DNA from: an uncultured Oscillospiraceae bacterium | GTDB lineage: Bacteria > Bacillota > Clostridia > Oscillospirales > Ruminococcaceae | NCBI GenBank assembly: GCA_934438055.1 | Contig: CAKSAY010000002.1 | Location: 1-64,000, forward strand | Direction of reading: 5' to 3' | Length of the DNA stretch: 64,000 nucleotides | In this document: positions 17,275 through 27,495 of the stretch, piece by piece | Position numbering within the stretch: the stretch's first letter is position 1 | How the letters are laid out: each line of letters starts with the position of its first letter | Notes under the pieces: model-generated | What the model saw: only the letters and a program-made list of their open reading frames with translations | Database searches by the model: none | Told to the model about the DNA's origin: nothing | Translations under genes and position numbers: made by a program

Positions 17275-17950
17275 AGATGCCTCCTATCATTTCGTCAAAA
17301 ACGATTTGCCCTTCCTCAATGTTCACCACACGTCCTCCAAAATGACGAACAAGCTCATGTTCATGCGTAACCATAACAATCGTAGTGCCACAATAGCGGT
17401 TGATATCCACCAGTAATTCAACAATCTGCAAAGAGAGCACGGGATCGACATTGCCCGTTGGTTCATCTGCAATAATAATCGGCGGATCAGACACCAAAGC
17501 GCGGGCAATTGCCACCCTCTGCTGTTCACCACCAGATAATTCGTCCGGATACGCACGAAGCTTGTCCGACAATTCTACCAGATTTAAAACATAGGGCACC
17601 CTGTTACGAATATATTTATTCGAATGCCCGGTAACACGAAGAACAAACGCCACATTTTCAAAAATAGTCATATGAGGAATGAGTCTAAAATCCTGAAAAA
17701 TCATTCCCACTGAGCGTCGATAATAGGGCACCTCCTTAGGCTTAAGTCTGCTTAAATTAAAGTTATTTACCACAATGCTCCCACTTGTTGCTGTATTCTC
17801 GCGAGTTAACAGTTTAAGCAACGAACTCTTTCCGGCACCAGACTGGCCAACGATAAACAAAAACTCACCTGGATTAACCGATAGGTTAATATGATGTAAG
17901 GCTGGATTTCCATTAGAGTAAGAAAAACAAATATCTTTCAGCTCTATCAT
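17255..17950 (-). CDS. ftsE: Cell-division ATP-binding protein FtsE
   Basis: A 231-residue ABC ATPase with Walker A GQSGAGKSS, Q-loop IFQDFRL, signature LSGGEQQR and Walker B IIIADEPTG. Works with FtsX. The start is the ATG at 17950 (MIELKDICFS), which has AAAGGAG upstream; the longer frame reaches back into the hairpin at 17987-18015. First gene of ftsE-ftsX-M23-ctpA. Confidence 0.95.
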   Translation of the reverse strand: MIELKDICFSYSNGNPALHHINLSVNPGEFLFIVGQSGAGKSSLLKLLTRENTATSGSIVVNNFNLSRLKPKEVPYYRRSVGMIFQDFRLIPHMTIFENVAFVLRVTGHSNKYIRNRVPYVLNLVELSDKLRAYPDELSGGEQQRVAIARALVSDPPIIIADEPTGNVDPVLSLQIVELLVDINRYCGTTIVMVTHEHELVRHFGGRVVNIEEGQIVFDEMIGGIYEEQRT

Positions 17951-17986
17951 ATAAAACTCCTTTGATTTACATAAAAATAGGGAAAT

Positions 17987-18015
17987 CCCTCCCCACTGCA
18001 CTACAGTTTGGAGGG
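17987..18015 (-). terminator. Hairpin between the CdaR-type gene and ftsE, possible attenuator
   Basis: CCCTCC pairs with GGAGGG (17987-17992 with 18010-18015) around an inner ACTG/CAGT stem. The stop codon of the regulator gene lies inside the hairpin, and the following T-tract is poor, so it may attenuate rather than end transcription into ftsE. Confidence 0.45.
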
Positions 18016-19086
18016 TTTTGCAACCAAATATTTTTTCACCATTAATGCAATTTTAAAAACAATTGCATGATCAAATTCGCGCAAATCAAGTCCCGTCAAT
18101 TTTCTAATTTTCTCCAACCTATAAACCAAAGTGTTTCTGTGCACAAATAACTTCCTTGATGTTTCAGAAACATTCAAATTATTTTCAAAGAACTTTTGAA
18201 TTGTAAACAAAGTTTCATGATCCAAAGAGTCAATGGTTCCCTTTTTAAAAACCTCTCTTAGAAACGTTTCACATAAAGTAGTCGGCAATTGATAAATCAG
18301 TCGTGCAATTCCCAAATTATCATAGCTGACAATCATCTTGTCCGTATCAAACACCTTGCCAACTTCTAAAGCTACCTGCGCTTCTTTAAAAGAACGGGCC
18401 AAATCCTTCACTCCGGTCACGCACGTGCCAATCCCTACTGTTGCACGGGTGTAAAACTCACCGCTTAAAGTATCAATAATAGAACGAGCGAGCTTTTCTA
18501 AATCTTTCGTGTCAATTTCTACGCGAATCTCTTTAATCAAAACGATCTCATCTTCACTAATAGTAAAAACAAAATCCTTCTGCTTATCAGGGAAAAGATT
18601 TTGCACCACCTCATGCGCAGAAACATCATTATTCGACAAAACCCGAATGAGCAAAGCCACACGACTTGCATCAGGACTAAAATGCAGCTCACGCGCTTTT
18701 AAATAGATGTCACCCGGCAAAATATTATCTAATGTAACATTCTTAATAAAATTTGTTCTATCATGTTTTTCGTCATAATATTGCTTAATATTTGCAAAAG
18801 ACACTGACAAAACCTTAACAAGCTTGAGCGCCAATTCATCCGTTCCCTCAACAAATGCAGCATATTCAACGCTTGATTCTAATTCAAAAGTCTGATAGGT
18901 GTAGCCGTCAACTACAAAAGCGCCGGAAGATTCCACTAATTTTTGATAAACGAATTCATTATAAGAACCGATTCTTCCAGAATCAGAGGCTGCAATAACA
19001 ACGGCAGAATCATCGACTACACCAATACTTCTTTCAATTGTATCGCCCATCTGGTGAATAATGCCTTGAAACAACCTGTTAGACAT
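18001..19086 (-). CDS. CdaR / PucR-type transcriptional regulator
   Basis: 361 residues. An N-terminal sensor-like region (about 1-130) with a GRIGSYNEFVYQ segment, a middle GGDEF-like degenerate domain (about 145-270) and a C-terminal PucR-type helix-turn-helix (NNLNVSETSRKLFVHRNTLVYRLEK is the recognisable region). The family includes sugar-diacid and purine regulators, but many clostridial members have unknown ligands. It lies upstream of ftsE on the same strand, so a link to envelope or division control is possible. Confidence 0.8.
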   Translation of the reverse strand: MSNRLFQGIIHQMGDTIERSIGVVDDSAVVIAASDSGRIGSYNEFVYQKLVESSGAFVVDGYTYQTFELESSVEYAAFVEGTDELALKLVKVLSVSFANIKQYYDEKHDRTNFIKNVTLDNILPGDIYLKARELHFSPDASRVALLIRVLSNNDVSAHEVVQNLFPDKQKDFVFTISEDEIVLIKEIRVEIDTKDLEKLARSIIDTLSGEFYTRATVGIGTCVTGVKDLARSFKEAQVALEVGKVFDTDKMIVSYDNLGIARLIYQLPTTLCETFLREVFKKGTIDSLDHETLFTIQKFFENNLNVSETSRKLFVHRNTLVYRLEKIRKLTGLDLREFDHAIVFKIALMVKKYLVAKPSKL

Positions 19087-19663
19087 ACTAAAACTCCTTC
19101 AAACATCTAAATACATCTGCCATAGAAACAAAAATAGACAAACCTAGGAATAAAAACGCAAAGAAGAAAAAAAGCTTACAAAAAATACAATAAATATCTA
19201 TTTCTATACCGGAATAATACGACAAATGTGCACTTTCAACTATATTTTTATTTTATATCAGTATCATCATATCATTTCAACGAAAGCCTGTCAAGTGTAA
19301 AATGTTATTTTTGACTATCAATTTTATATACTTCTTCTGCTTTTTTGTAACAAACGATAACGTGTAAAAAAATATTGTAGAATTTTGTATATAAACATCA
19401 AATTCTATCAACCAAAAAACATAGTATGTTCCCTTGTTTTTAAACGGTTTTTATATAACATTAGTAAAAAATCTCAACTGCTCCTCACGAAAAGTGCAGC
19501 ACTAAAATCTATTGTTTAAATACACAACACATCTAAACTAATTCATCTTTTGAAGTAAAACAGTATGCCTAAAAACAATTTATCATAAACGTCAAAGACT
19601 CTGCAAACATAAAACAATAGCTACAAAGCAGATTCTTCTTCATAAAACCTCTTACTACTCTAT
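19087..19663. other. Intergenic region, 577 bp
   Basis: Very AT-rich. It must contain the promoter of the CdaR-type gene, but I cannot single one out. No open frame with a ribosome binding site and no clear RNA structure. Confidence 0.5.
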
Positions 19664-20113
19664 TTAAGAAGATTTCTCGCTCAATCCAATAACAAAACCA
19701 TTCTGTTCATCCGAATGTATATCTGCTCCAATAATCTTTCCTTTATAAGTTAAAACAGTAGCCGTCACCTCCTGGGTAACATCCGGATAATTTAACACTT
19801 TATAGTCATATTTTTCGCACTCTTTTCCGCGATAGGAACTTAAATCAAATCCCTGCAGTTTTTGCAGTTGGTTATACTGCGTATAAACATTGTCAAACTT
19901 TGTTGGAATGCAAACTGTCTCTCTCTCCTCACTACCAGAATCAATCTGCCAGCCATAACTATTGAGCAAACTCTGCACATCTCGTTCAGCATTCCTATCC
20001 TGAATGTTCCGGCCGGAAAGCAAAATAACGACGAGCAAAGCAACCGCAGCCAGTGCAGCGCCCAATCCAAACAACAGTCGTTTTTTGCTCGTTTTAAAAG
20101 ATAAGACAAACAT
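19664..20113 (-). CDS. DUF4830-family membrane-anchored protein
   Basis: 149 residues: one N-terminal membrane helix (about 12-34), then an extracytoplasmic domain with YGWQIDSGSEERETVCIP, FDNVYTQYNQLQKLQGFDL and a KGKIIGADIHS end that are characteristic of DUF4830. The function is not known to me. The start is the ATG at 20113, with a GGGGGA ribosome binding site; the TTG 15 nt earlier is less likely. Confidence 0.75.
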   Translation of the reverse strand: MFVLSFKTSKKRLLFGLGAALAAVALLVVILLSGRNIQDRNAERDVQSLLNSYGWQIDSGSEERETVCIPTKFDNVYTQYNQLQKLQGFDLSSYRGKECEKYDYKVLNYPDVTQEVTATVLTYKGKIIGADIHSDEQNGFVIGLSEKSS

Positions 20114-20306
20114 GAATAAATCCCCCAATTCACAGTCTCACCAAAATTATATGCAGCAATCTTCATTAAAATGTTATAAAATTTAAATCATATCATCATC
20201 CGCACATAAAAATATGCCTTTGCATGAGCGCAAACCTATCAACTTGGCATTAAGAAAAAATTAGCGCTATTGAAATCCTATAGAACCTAATGTAGCAACA
20301 AAAAAA

Positions 20307-20333
20307 GTCTCCATGCGCAAGAAGCATGGAGAC
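20307..20333 (-). terminator. Rho-independent terminator
   Basis: A perfect 10-bp stem (GTCTCCATGC at 20307-20316, partner at 20324-20333) with eight T after it on the minus strand. It ends the transcript of the small membrane protein and probably of the EF-G-like gene upstream. Confidence 0.85.
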
Positions 20334-20347
20334 AAACAATTTTATAT

Positions 20348-20572
20348 TCAGTCATCTGTTTCCAAAGGTTGCTGTGATTCATCCTCTTTTTCAGCTGTTG
20401 TATGTGCATATCCACCATAGGCAGCAATAATAAATCCGGCAACAATAATGAAAGCGCAAATCGCCACATAAAAATCAAATGACATTCCTAAAATAGCAGA
20501 ACAAATTAAAGACGTACAGCCCGCCATCGTCCCGCAAAGTATAATCGTACATCCAAAAATAAACCGTTTCAT
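20348..20572 (-). CDS. Small membrane protein, two predicted helices
   Basis: 74 residues with two hydrophobic helices (about 5-28 and 32-53) and an acidic tail. The ribosome binding site GGGAGGAG is strong. It follows the EF-G-like gene closely on the same strand and precedes a good terminator. I do not recognise a family. Confidence 0.6.
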   Translation of the reverse strand: MKRFIFGCTIILCGTMAGCTSLICSAILGMSFDFYVAICAFIIVAGFIIAAYGGYAHTTAEKEDESQQPLETDD

Positions 20573-20597
20573 AAATCATGCTCCTCCCTTGTCGTCC

Positions 20598-22640
20598 TCA
20601 ATGTTCTCCATTTTCAGCCTTTGCACGAGAAATAACCTCAATGTGAAGCTGTTCGGGAAGTTGTTCATAACGAGAGAAAGAGAACGAAAAACTTCCGGCG
20701 CCCTGCGTCATCTGACGCACCACCAGCGCAAAATCGAGCATTTGCGCCATAGGAACATCAGCCTCAATCTCGGTCATATTCGGTTCATCTTCATAGGGTG
20801 TCATTCCCAGCACCCGCCCACGGCGTTTGTTTAACTCACCCATCATGTCGCCGGTATTGGCATCAGGAACAACAACATGCAGACTTCCAATGGGTTCTAG
20901 CAAGACAGGTGACGCATCGGCAATACCATTTCGATAAGCAAGAGAGGCAGCCATCTTAAACGCCATTTCAGATGAATCAACAGGATGATAAGAACCGTCC
21001 ACTAAAATAGCTTTCAGCCCCATCATGGGATATCCTGCCAACAAGCCGTGCTGTGCACTTTCGCGTAATCCCTTTTCCACCGCCGGAAAATAGCTCTTTG
21101 GAACTGCCCCACCAAAGATTTTCTCCTCAAAAATCAAATCATCGCTCACACAGGGCTCAAATGTAATCCAAACGTCGCCGAACTGTCCGTGCCCGCCTGT
21201 CTGCTTTTTATGCCGACCCTGTGCTTTCACCTTTTTGCGAATGGTTTCACGATAGGGAATTTTCACCTCTTCAAGCGCAACCGCAACGCCGAATTTGTTC
21301 TTCAAACGAGTCACAGCCAATTCAAGGTGTTGATCGCCTAATCCTGTGAGCAATTTCTGTTTCGTTTCATGATTTGATGAATAAGCAAGCGTCAAATCTT
21401 CCTGCAAAATCTTTTGCACCGCAGCAGAAATCTTTCCTTCGTCTCCTTTAACCGGGGTAGTCAACGCCTTGCTATAACAAGGCGTTGGATACTGCAAAGA
21501 GAACGGTTCAATCGGCGCGTCCTCAAACAGAACATCTCCGGTTTGCACCTCCATTTTAGCAGACACTCCAATGTCTCCCGCCGAAATCTCTTTAATCTCT
21601 GTTTGAGCCTTACCACAGAATGAAAAGAGTTTTCCAACCTTTTCAGGCTGATTGGTGCGTTGATTCATCGGCGTTGCATTTGAAACAAGTTTGCCCGAAA
21701 AAACCCGAAAAAAGGAAAGCTTTCCATAAAACGGATCAGAAATTGTCTTAAACACCCAGGCTGTAGTAGGGGCATCCGCTGTACAAGGAATGGATTGCTC
21801 CACTTCATTCGCAGAAGGAAGTAAACAACAAATGCCCTCCAAAAGAAGTGGAATGCCTAAACCCGTCAACGCGCTTCCACACAACACAGGGTCAATGCTC
21901 CCCTCTTTCACACCTTTATGAACCCCGGTAACCAACTCCTCTTTTGTAAACTTTTCTCCTGAAAAGAATTTTTCAAACAAATCTTCATCCGTCTGGGCAA
22001 CTGCCTCACCAATAGCCTCAATCAGGCCCTCTAAACGATGTTCCATCTGTGGCATCTGCGTCTGAGAAGGTTTGCCTGCTTCATCATAAGAGTAGGCTTT
22101 CATATCAATTAAATCCACCAAACATGCCACCCGCTCACTCTCATAAGCCGGTGCGACAACAGGACATACAGTCGGTCCAAACGAAGCCTTTAATTCCTCT
22201 AAAACACGGTAGAAATCAACATTTTCATGGTCCAGTTTATTGACAAAAAAAACGACAGGCTTTCCCTGTTGTTTGGCCATGCGATAAGCCTTTTTCGCAC
22301 CAACTGTCACGCCAGATTTTCCTGAAATCACGATAATAACACTGTCAGACGCTCCAATTCCCTCAACTGCACCGGCGGCAAAATCAAATAAACCCGGCGT
22401 ATCAAGCAAATTGATTTTAAACTCTTTGGTTTGAATTGGTTCAACTGTTAAATTTAAAGAAGCCCGCCGTTTAATCTCCTCCGGGTCATAATCGCTCACA
22501 GTATTCCCCTCTGCAACGCTTCCAAGCCGTTTAATAACGCCTGTCTGCATCAAAAGAGCCTCTGTTAGAGAAGTTTTGCCTCCGCCGCTATGACCTGCTA
22601 AGGCCACATTCTTGATTTGATTTGCCATATAGGTTGCCAT
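20598..22640 (-). CDS. Elongation factor G-like GTPase (EF-G paralogue)
   Basis: About 680 residues with the EF-G order: GTPase domain, domain II and domains III to V. The P-loop reads GHSGGGKTS instead of the canonical AHIDAGKTT, while DTPG and NKLD are kept, as in the EF-G-like paralogues of Firmicutes rather than the translocase itself. These paralogues have no settled function; ribosome rescue or stress roles are suggested for relatives. The start is uncertain: I take the ATG at 22640 (MATYMANQ), with GGAG about 10 nt upstream. Confidence 0.85.
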   Translation of the reverse strand: MATYMANQIKNVALAGHSGGGKTSLTEALLMQTGVIKRLGSVAEGNTVSDYDPEEIKRRASLNLTVEPIQTKEFKINLLDTPGLFDFAAGAVEGIGASDSVIIVISGKSGVTVGAKKAYRMAKQQGKPVVFFVNKLDHENVDFYRVLEELKASFGPTVCPVVAPAYESERVACLVDLIDMKAYSYDEAGKPSQTQMPQMEHRLEGLIEAIGEAVAQTDEDLFEKFFSGEKFTKEELVTGVHKGVKEGSIDPVLCGSALTGLGIPLLLEGICCLLPSANEVEQSIPCTADAPTTAWVFKTISDPFYGKLSFFRVFSGKLVSNATPMNQRTNQPEKVGKLFSFCGKAQTEIKEISAGDIGVSAKMEVQTGDVLFEDAPIEPFSLQYPTPCYSKALTTPVKGDEGKISAAVQKILQEDLTLAYSSNHETKQKLLTGLGDQHLELAVTRLKNKFGVAVALEEVKIPYRETIRKKVKAQGRHKKQTGGHGQFGDVWITFEPCVSDDLIFEEKIFGGAVPKSYFPAVEKGLRESAQHGLLAGYPMMGLKAILVDGSYHPVDSSEMAFKMAASLAYRNGIADASPVLLEPIGSLHVVVPDANTGDMMGELNKRRGRVLGMTPYEDEPNMTEIEADVPMAQMLDFALVVRQMTQGAGSFSFSFSRYEQLPEQLHIEVISRAKAENGEH

Positions 22641-23135
22641 GTCCAATCGCTCCATTTCATCTAATATATTTAAATGACGCTTTCAATGATTGCATTGTCA
22701 TGATAAAAACATAATCTATGCAAACATTGTAGCGTAAAGGCTCAATGGATAATGCCTTATTTTTTATTATGCGGAAATTTCCGGATGTTGTATACACTAT
22801 GAGTTTATTATATCATAAATCAGAAAGGGTTTCAATGTATTTTATCATGCATATTAAACAAATTTTTCCTTGAATAAATATAATAACTAACAATCTTTTC
22901 CTAATCCCGGCGCAAATAGTCCATACCACTGCATACAAAACATCTTTATGTTTCTTTGTTTTTGTAAGAAAAAGAAAGCTTTTCTATATCTAAATTTGTT
23001 CTCACAAAACAAAGGTCACGTCCTAAAAAGAGAGTGCAGCAACCGTCCAAGGCGTTTGTTCACTTAAGATTTCATTCCACATAGTGTTTTGCAACAAAAA
23101 ATCCATGTCAACCTATGGCAAAACACATGTCATAA
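22641..23135. other. Intergenic region, 495 bp
   Basis: AT-rich, no supported gene. It holds the upstream region of the EF-G-like gene and the 3' end of the alr transcript; I see no strong terminator. Confidence 0.5.
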
Positions 23136-24293
23136 TTATAAATAGCGTTTCACCCGAACAACAACACCGTTCTCAATGAAAATTCGAGGAACTCTCCTGC
23201 TAATAGAGCAGACGACCTCATAACCAATCGTACCTATCTTTTGCGCTATTTCATCCGCTGTGATTGTTTCCTCCAACGAATCTCCAATCAATGTCACCTC
23301 ATCATCCGGTTCAACAGGAATGTCCGTAACATCCACCATCATTTGATCCATACAAATATTTCCCACAATGCGAGCCCTTTTTCCGCGAATCAAAACCGAT
23401 CCACAATTTGAAAGACTTCTAAAATAGCCATCTGCATATCCAATAGGCAACGTAGCAAGACGAGTAGGACGAGTGGTTGTAAAAGTTCTTCCATAGCCCA
23501 CACACTCTCCGGCCGGCAATTCCTTTATCATAGAAATCACCGTTTTCAAAGATAAAACCGGTTTAAAACCACCTTCTGAAAGCTGTTTAGACGGATGAAG
23601 GCCATATAAAATGATGCCCGGCCGAACCATAGAAAACCCTCTGCCCTGTTCAGTGAGAATGCCGGCGCTGTTTTGCAAATGAGAAAGCCCCGTTTGCATT
23701 CGAGCGCTTTTCAAGGAGTTCAACACATTCTCAAAGCGCGTTATTTGCAATTGTGTATAACGCATTGCGTCGGCAGAGGGCTCATCTGCATGACACAAAT
23801 GACTAAAAATTCCGGTTACCTGCAAATTTTTTAATTGATAAACACATTCTATTTCAAAAAGACATTTTTGCAAATCGCGGGCAACAAATCCAATTCTAGA
23901 CATACCTGTGTCCAGTTTAAGATGCACTCTAATTTTATTCTGCCGGGCAGCATCGCTCAATTGCTGCGCATAAGACAGGGAATAAACCGTCTGGGTTAAA
24001 TTCCACCTTGACAAAATCGGAGCACATTCAAGCGGTGTATATCCTAAAATAAGAATATCGCCGCCAATATGATTTTCCCTCAGCTCCAACGCTTCGTCTA
24101 AATTGGACACGCTCAACCAACGCACACCATTTTGCACAAAAGCCGATGCAACTTCTACAGCGCCATGACCATATGCGTCAGCCTTAACGGTAGCCATCAC
24201 ATAGGCAGGATCGACTGTCTTTTTTATCATATTCAAATTTTCGAGCAAATTAGAAAGATTAATTTCGGCCCATGTCCGTCTTAAAAATTCCAT
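23136..24293 (-). CDS. alr: Alanine racemase
   Basis: 385 residues, full length for the family. It makes D-alanine for peptidoglycan using pyridoxal phosphate. The cofactor lysine is in VKADAYGHG (Lys37), and the second active-site region with Tyr is GYGRTF; LDTGMSRIG and GNICMDQMMVD are further family motifs. GGAG lies 9 nt before the ATG. Stands alone, with long spacers on both sides. Confidence 0.95.
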   Translation of the reverse strand: MEFLRRTWAEINLSNLLENLNMIKKTVDPAYVMATVKADAYGHGAVEVASAFVQNGVRWLSVSNLDEALELRENHIGGDILILGYTPLECAPILSRWNLTQTVYSLSYAQQLSDAARQNKIRVHLKLDTGMSRIGFVARDLQKCLFEIECVYQLKNLQVTGIFSHLCHADEPSADAMRYTQLQITRFENVLNSLKSARMQTGLSHLQNSAGILTEQGRGFSMVRPGIILYGLHPSKQLSEGGFKPVLSLKTVISMIKELPAGECVGYGRTFTTTRPTRLATLPIGYADGYFRSLSNCGSVLIRGKRARIVGNICMDQMMVDVTDIPVEPDDEVTLIGDSLEETITADEIAQKIGTIGYEVVCSISRRVPRIFIENGVVVRVKRYL

Positions 24294-25000
24294 TCATTCC
24301 ATCTCCAACAGTTAAATTCTTTGTTTTTATCATACTCCCTTTTATTATTTTTTTGTACCAGAGACGGCATTTAAAATAGATGAATATGAATATTACTCTA
24401 GGTAATAAATTTTTGATTTATACACATTTCAACTCTTTCAACTAAGTTTTCAACAATCAACAGTTTAGAAGTAATTTAAAAAAATCCGAAAACACTTTAG
24501 AATTTAAATGCAAAATTTAGAATTCATAAAATCATCACAATGTTTCGACAATATTTTCAACAATATCTTCCTTTATTCCTATCATCAACAAATAATTTCT
24601 GCATCGTAAAAAAACCATAACCCTATCAACCCCACAAAAGCAGAATATCTTCTCACAGCTACCGTCCAGGTGAAAAAGCCCACTGCTTATTCATCAGTAA
24701 AAATAGTCTTTCAAGCCATATTTCGGAAAGCACCTGAACATTTGACAATAACATTCTCCTCGAATCCATACATTTAAAAACGACTCTTGCAAAACAAAAA
24801 TCTACTTTGCAAAATCAAATAGCTTCTCCTCATAACACGGTGCGAGGCAGAGCATTGCATCCTATCCCCAATAGCAAAAATCATATCTTCTTTTCTTCAC
24901 CGTCTGCTTCCGTCCTTTTTGAAAACACTGTTGACGCAATCGATAATCTATGTAAAAACAGCTGTTATTCATGCGTAAACAAAAGTAGGCAACAAAGCAA
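24294..25000. other. Intergenic region, about 700 bp
   Basis: Low-complexity, AT-rich sequence. I looked for tRNA, SRP RNA and 6S-like features and found none I could support. Short reading frames here lack ribosome binding sites. Confidence 0.5.
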
Positions 25001-25033
25001 AAGCCCGTTTTCCTCAAAGAGAAAAACGGGCTT
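25001..25033 (-). terminator. Terminator after the small membrane protein gene
   Basis: AAGCCCGTTTTC (25001-25012) pairs with GAAAAACGGGCTT (25021-25033), followed on the minus strand by TTTTGCTTTG. Confidence 0.75.
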
Positions 25034-25042
25034 ATAATATTT

Positions 25043-25219
25043 TTACATGATACCGCATTCATCATATTCTTTCCACTTATTATGGTAAGCACGTTCGCTC
25101 GCCAGTTTATGCAAAAAATATGCGGCTGTTGTTGCAATCGCTGCCACACCTAATAACACGGAAACAACAGAAAAAAGACGATTCCACTCTCTGCAGCTCT
25201 GTTTCTTTATCTCTTTCAT
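25043..25219 (-). CDS. Small single-span membrane protein
   Basis: 58 residues from the ATG at 25219: basic start, one membrane helix (about 16-38) and a charged tail. The start is set by GGAGGG at a good distance inside the preceding ORF, whose stop overlaps this start as ATGA. The longer reading frame upstream of it is not supported. Function unknown. Confidence 0.6.
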   Translation of the reverse strand: MKEIKKQSCREWNRLFSVVSVLLGVAAIATTAAYFLHKLASERAYHNKWKEYDECGIM

Positions 25220-25458
25220 GCGTATTCCCTCCATAACCTCTGTCCTATCCACTCTGGCATTTTTAAACTGCATAAGGCAATGAAACGCCAAACAATACGC
25301 GCAAACTTTCTAGCTTTTCCGGCAAATGGTACAGGCCCCTTGTTAGTCTGCCCAAAATCACCTTGCAATAAGACGGTCTTGCCTTTCATGATAAAGCAGC
25401 GAACACTTGGTAATAGAGCAAGACGTTTGAGCAACAATGCGTAGAAAAAATTTTTCAT
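25216..25458 (-). CDS. Small basic ORF, uncertain
   Basis: 80 codons that end in an ATGA overlap with the start of the small membrane protein, which suggests coupling. It has no clear ribosome binding site and no family I know; it is Arg/Lys-rich with a LLQGDFGQTNKGPVPFAG segment. It may be a real small gene or a decayed one. Confidence 0.35.
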   Translation of the reverse strand: MKNFFYALLLKRLALLPSVRCFIMKGKTVLLQGDFGQTNKGPVPFAGKARKFARIVWRFIALCSLKMPEWIGQRLWREYA

Positions 25459-25610
25459 GCCATCGACAAATTAATTTGCAACAACACTCAGTGGCGCCGC
25501 ATTCCGTCAAAAAACAAAGATACATCTTAAACACCTAAACAAGCGGTCTGATCATCAGTTCCTCCGGTGTTTCGCAGAGCCTTGCTCTAAGCCTTTGTGA
25601 AATGCTAACA

Positions 25611-25642
25611 ATGAACCCTGCGCCTTAAGCAACAGGGTTCAT
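25611..25642 (-). terminator. Hairpin after rpsT, probable terminator
   Basis: A perfect 10-bp stem (ATGAACCCTG at 25611-25620, partner at 25633-25642) with a 12-nt loop, shortly after the rpsT stop. The T-tract is short. Confidence 0.5.
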
Positions 25643-25654
25643 AAAATGCGGGTA

Positions 25655-25915
25655 TTATAATGACGCGTTAAACTTATTCATAAGCTGCGATTTCATACGA
25701 GCAGCCTTGTTTTTATGAAAAATGCCTTTAGCAGTAGCCTGATCCACTTTCTTAATCGCAAAGCGCACAGCCGCCTCCTTATTAGAAGCATTCTCCACAA
25801 TAGCAGCGTCAGCTTTTTTCAAAGCGGTTTTCAAATTAGATTTCACCATTTTGTTGCGCAATGTCTTTCTATTGCTGACTCTCACTCTCTTTTTAGCAGA
25901 TTGAATATTTGGCAT
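25655..25915 (-). CDS. rpsT: 30S ribosomal protein S20
   Basis: 86 residues, usual length and composition: helical, Lys/Arg/Ala-rich, with the MPNIQSAKKRVRVSNRKTLRN start typical of S20 and FHKNKAARMKSQL near the end. It binds 16S rRNA early in assembly. An AAGGAGGTG ribosome binding site is present. Confidence 0.97.
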   Translation of the reverse strand: MPNIQSAKKRVRVSNRKTLRNKMVKSNLKTALKKADAAIVENASNKEAAVRFAIKKVDQATAKGIFHKNKAARMKSQLMNKFNASL

Positions 25916-26241
25916 AAATTTGCACCTCCTTCAGCAAAGCAGCAAAACTCATTTTTTTCTTTAGAAAGGAAACGCCCGTCTAAAGAGTCGGAATAAATCC
26001 GAACATCCAACAGATGTGAGACACTTCATCTGTTGACAATACTATTTATCATACCATCATTTTCAATAAAATGCAATAGAAATTCTGAACTTTTTCTCAA
26101 ACAAAAATCTTTCAAAGAATAAAAATATGTCATCCGCTACAGACTAAAAAATAATACAATGTAAAAGCAGTACAGAAATTCTCATAAAAATTTTCTATTT
26201 TTTCATGTAATACGCACTGTCATAACAAAAGGAGGATTTGA

Positions 26242-27108
26242 ATGAATCAAAGAATACGAACCGATCTCGCCATGGAAAACCCCGCGCTTTCAACGCAAAA
26301 CTTAAAAGGGATTGAACAAAACATAAAGATAGAAGAGGGTATGACCATTACCCAAATCCGAATCAAATCAGACGAAGCTGCAAAAGCGCTCTCTAAACCC
26401 TGCGGTGTCTACACCACTTTAGAAACCGATTCACTAAAAGGCTTCAGCAAAAATTTTGAAGGAGAAATAGAAGTAATCGCAAACCACCTCAAAGAGATGC
26501 TCCCTCAAAATGGCACTGTCTTAGTAGTCGGGCTTGGAAACGCCGACATAACGCCCGACGCAGTGGGACCAAAAACCGTAGAAGGCATCTTAGCAACGCG
26601 CCATCTCATGGGAGGCATTGCAGAATCAATCGGGCTCTCTTCGCTTCGCTCAGTTGCAGCTGCTATTCCTGGGGTTTTGGGGCAAACAGGAATTGAAACG
26701 GCGGAAATCATCCAGAGTCTCTGCAAAGAAATTCACCCGGCCGCAGTCATTGTCATTGACGCACTTGCCGCAAGAAGTCTTGGAAGATTAGGAAAAACCA
26801 TTCAAATTTCAGACGCCGGCATTTCTCCGGGATCAGGCGTTCAAAATCAGAGAAAGGAAATCTCCAGCAAAACACTTAATCTTCCTGTCATCGCGGTCGG
26901 CGTGCCAACGGTTGTGGACATGGCAACCATCGTCTACGATCTCTTAGAACAACCAAATTCCATTCCAAAAGAGGCAGAGACAATGATGGTTGCCCCGCGA
27001 GAAATCGACAAGATGGTTCTGCAAACTGCAAAACTCCTTTCAGGAGGAATCAATCGTGCGCTCCAGCCCGATTTGAGCATGGAAGAGATCATCACCCTCA
27101 CAAGCTAG
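26242..27108 (+). CDS. gpr: Germination protease (GPR), degrades spore acid-soluble proteins
   Basis: 288 residues, clearly shorter than the roughly 370 of Bacillus GPR: a C-terminal insertion present there is missing here (after VYDLLEQPN), as seen in several clostridial forms. IRTDLAMEN near the start marks the zymogen processing region with a very short propeptide. VVGLGNADITPDAVGP, VIDALAARS and GVPTVVDMATI are family signatures. It breaks down DNA-protecting SASPs at germination. AAAGGAGG lies 7 nt before the ATG. No clear forespore promoter could be picked out. Confidence 0.95.
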   Translation: MNQRIRTDLAMENPALSTQNLKGIEQNIKIEEGMTITQIRIKSDEAAKALSKPCGVYTTLETDSLKGFSKNFEGEIEVIANHLKEMLPQNGTVLVVGLGNADITPDAVGPKTVEGILATRHLMGGIAESIGLSSLRSVAAAIPGVLGQTGIETAEIIQSLCKEIHPAAVIVIDALAARSLGRLGKTIQISDAGISPGSGVQNQRKEISSKTLNLPVIAVGVPTVVDMATIVYDLLEQPNSIPKEAETMMVAPREIDKMVLQTAKLLSGGINRALQPDLSMEEIITLTS

Positions 27109-27480
27109 AATTTCTAAAAATCAATGTCAAATTTCATTGCACATTCAAGGCTCCTGCTAACATTCTTCCAAAGAGAGGTTTATGCACATCATTAAATGAG
27201 ACGCCGGTGTATTCACACCGCATTAAACCTGTTAAATTTCAATAAGATGCAAATATAAGCCTTTGACAAGTCTAATAAATACTTTGTTTCGTGTCCTTTC
27301 CTTTTCATAGAGCGTTCACCCCCTGTCTTGGAAAAAGGCTTCCCTGCATGCCTTTAAAATCTTAATGACAGCAAGCATGGCTCTTTTAGAATTATCCTGC
27401 AAATTAATTATATCATAATTTTCCTATAAGCAGCATAATTTCTCTCCTGCAATCATACAAATAAAAAGTAAATTCAAAAA
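27109..27480. other. Intergenic region, about 370 bp
   Basis: Between gpr and spoIIP. Contains a short hairpin (CGGTGT at 27205-27210 with ACACCG at 27215-27220) without a T-tract, so I do not call it a terminator. No other feature seen. Confidence 0.5.
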
Positions 27481-27495
27481 CAGGGGAGGAATACT

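Noticed and set aside
24294..25000. tRNA, SRP RNA or 6S RNA in the spacer after alr
   Set aside because: No cloverleaf, no SRP core sequence and no long closed stem found by eye.
27201..27222. Terminator after gpr
   Set aside because: The hairpin has only 6 bp and no T-run follows.
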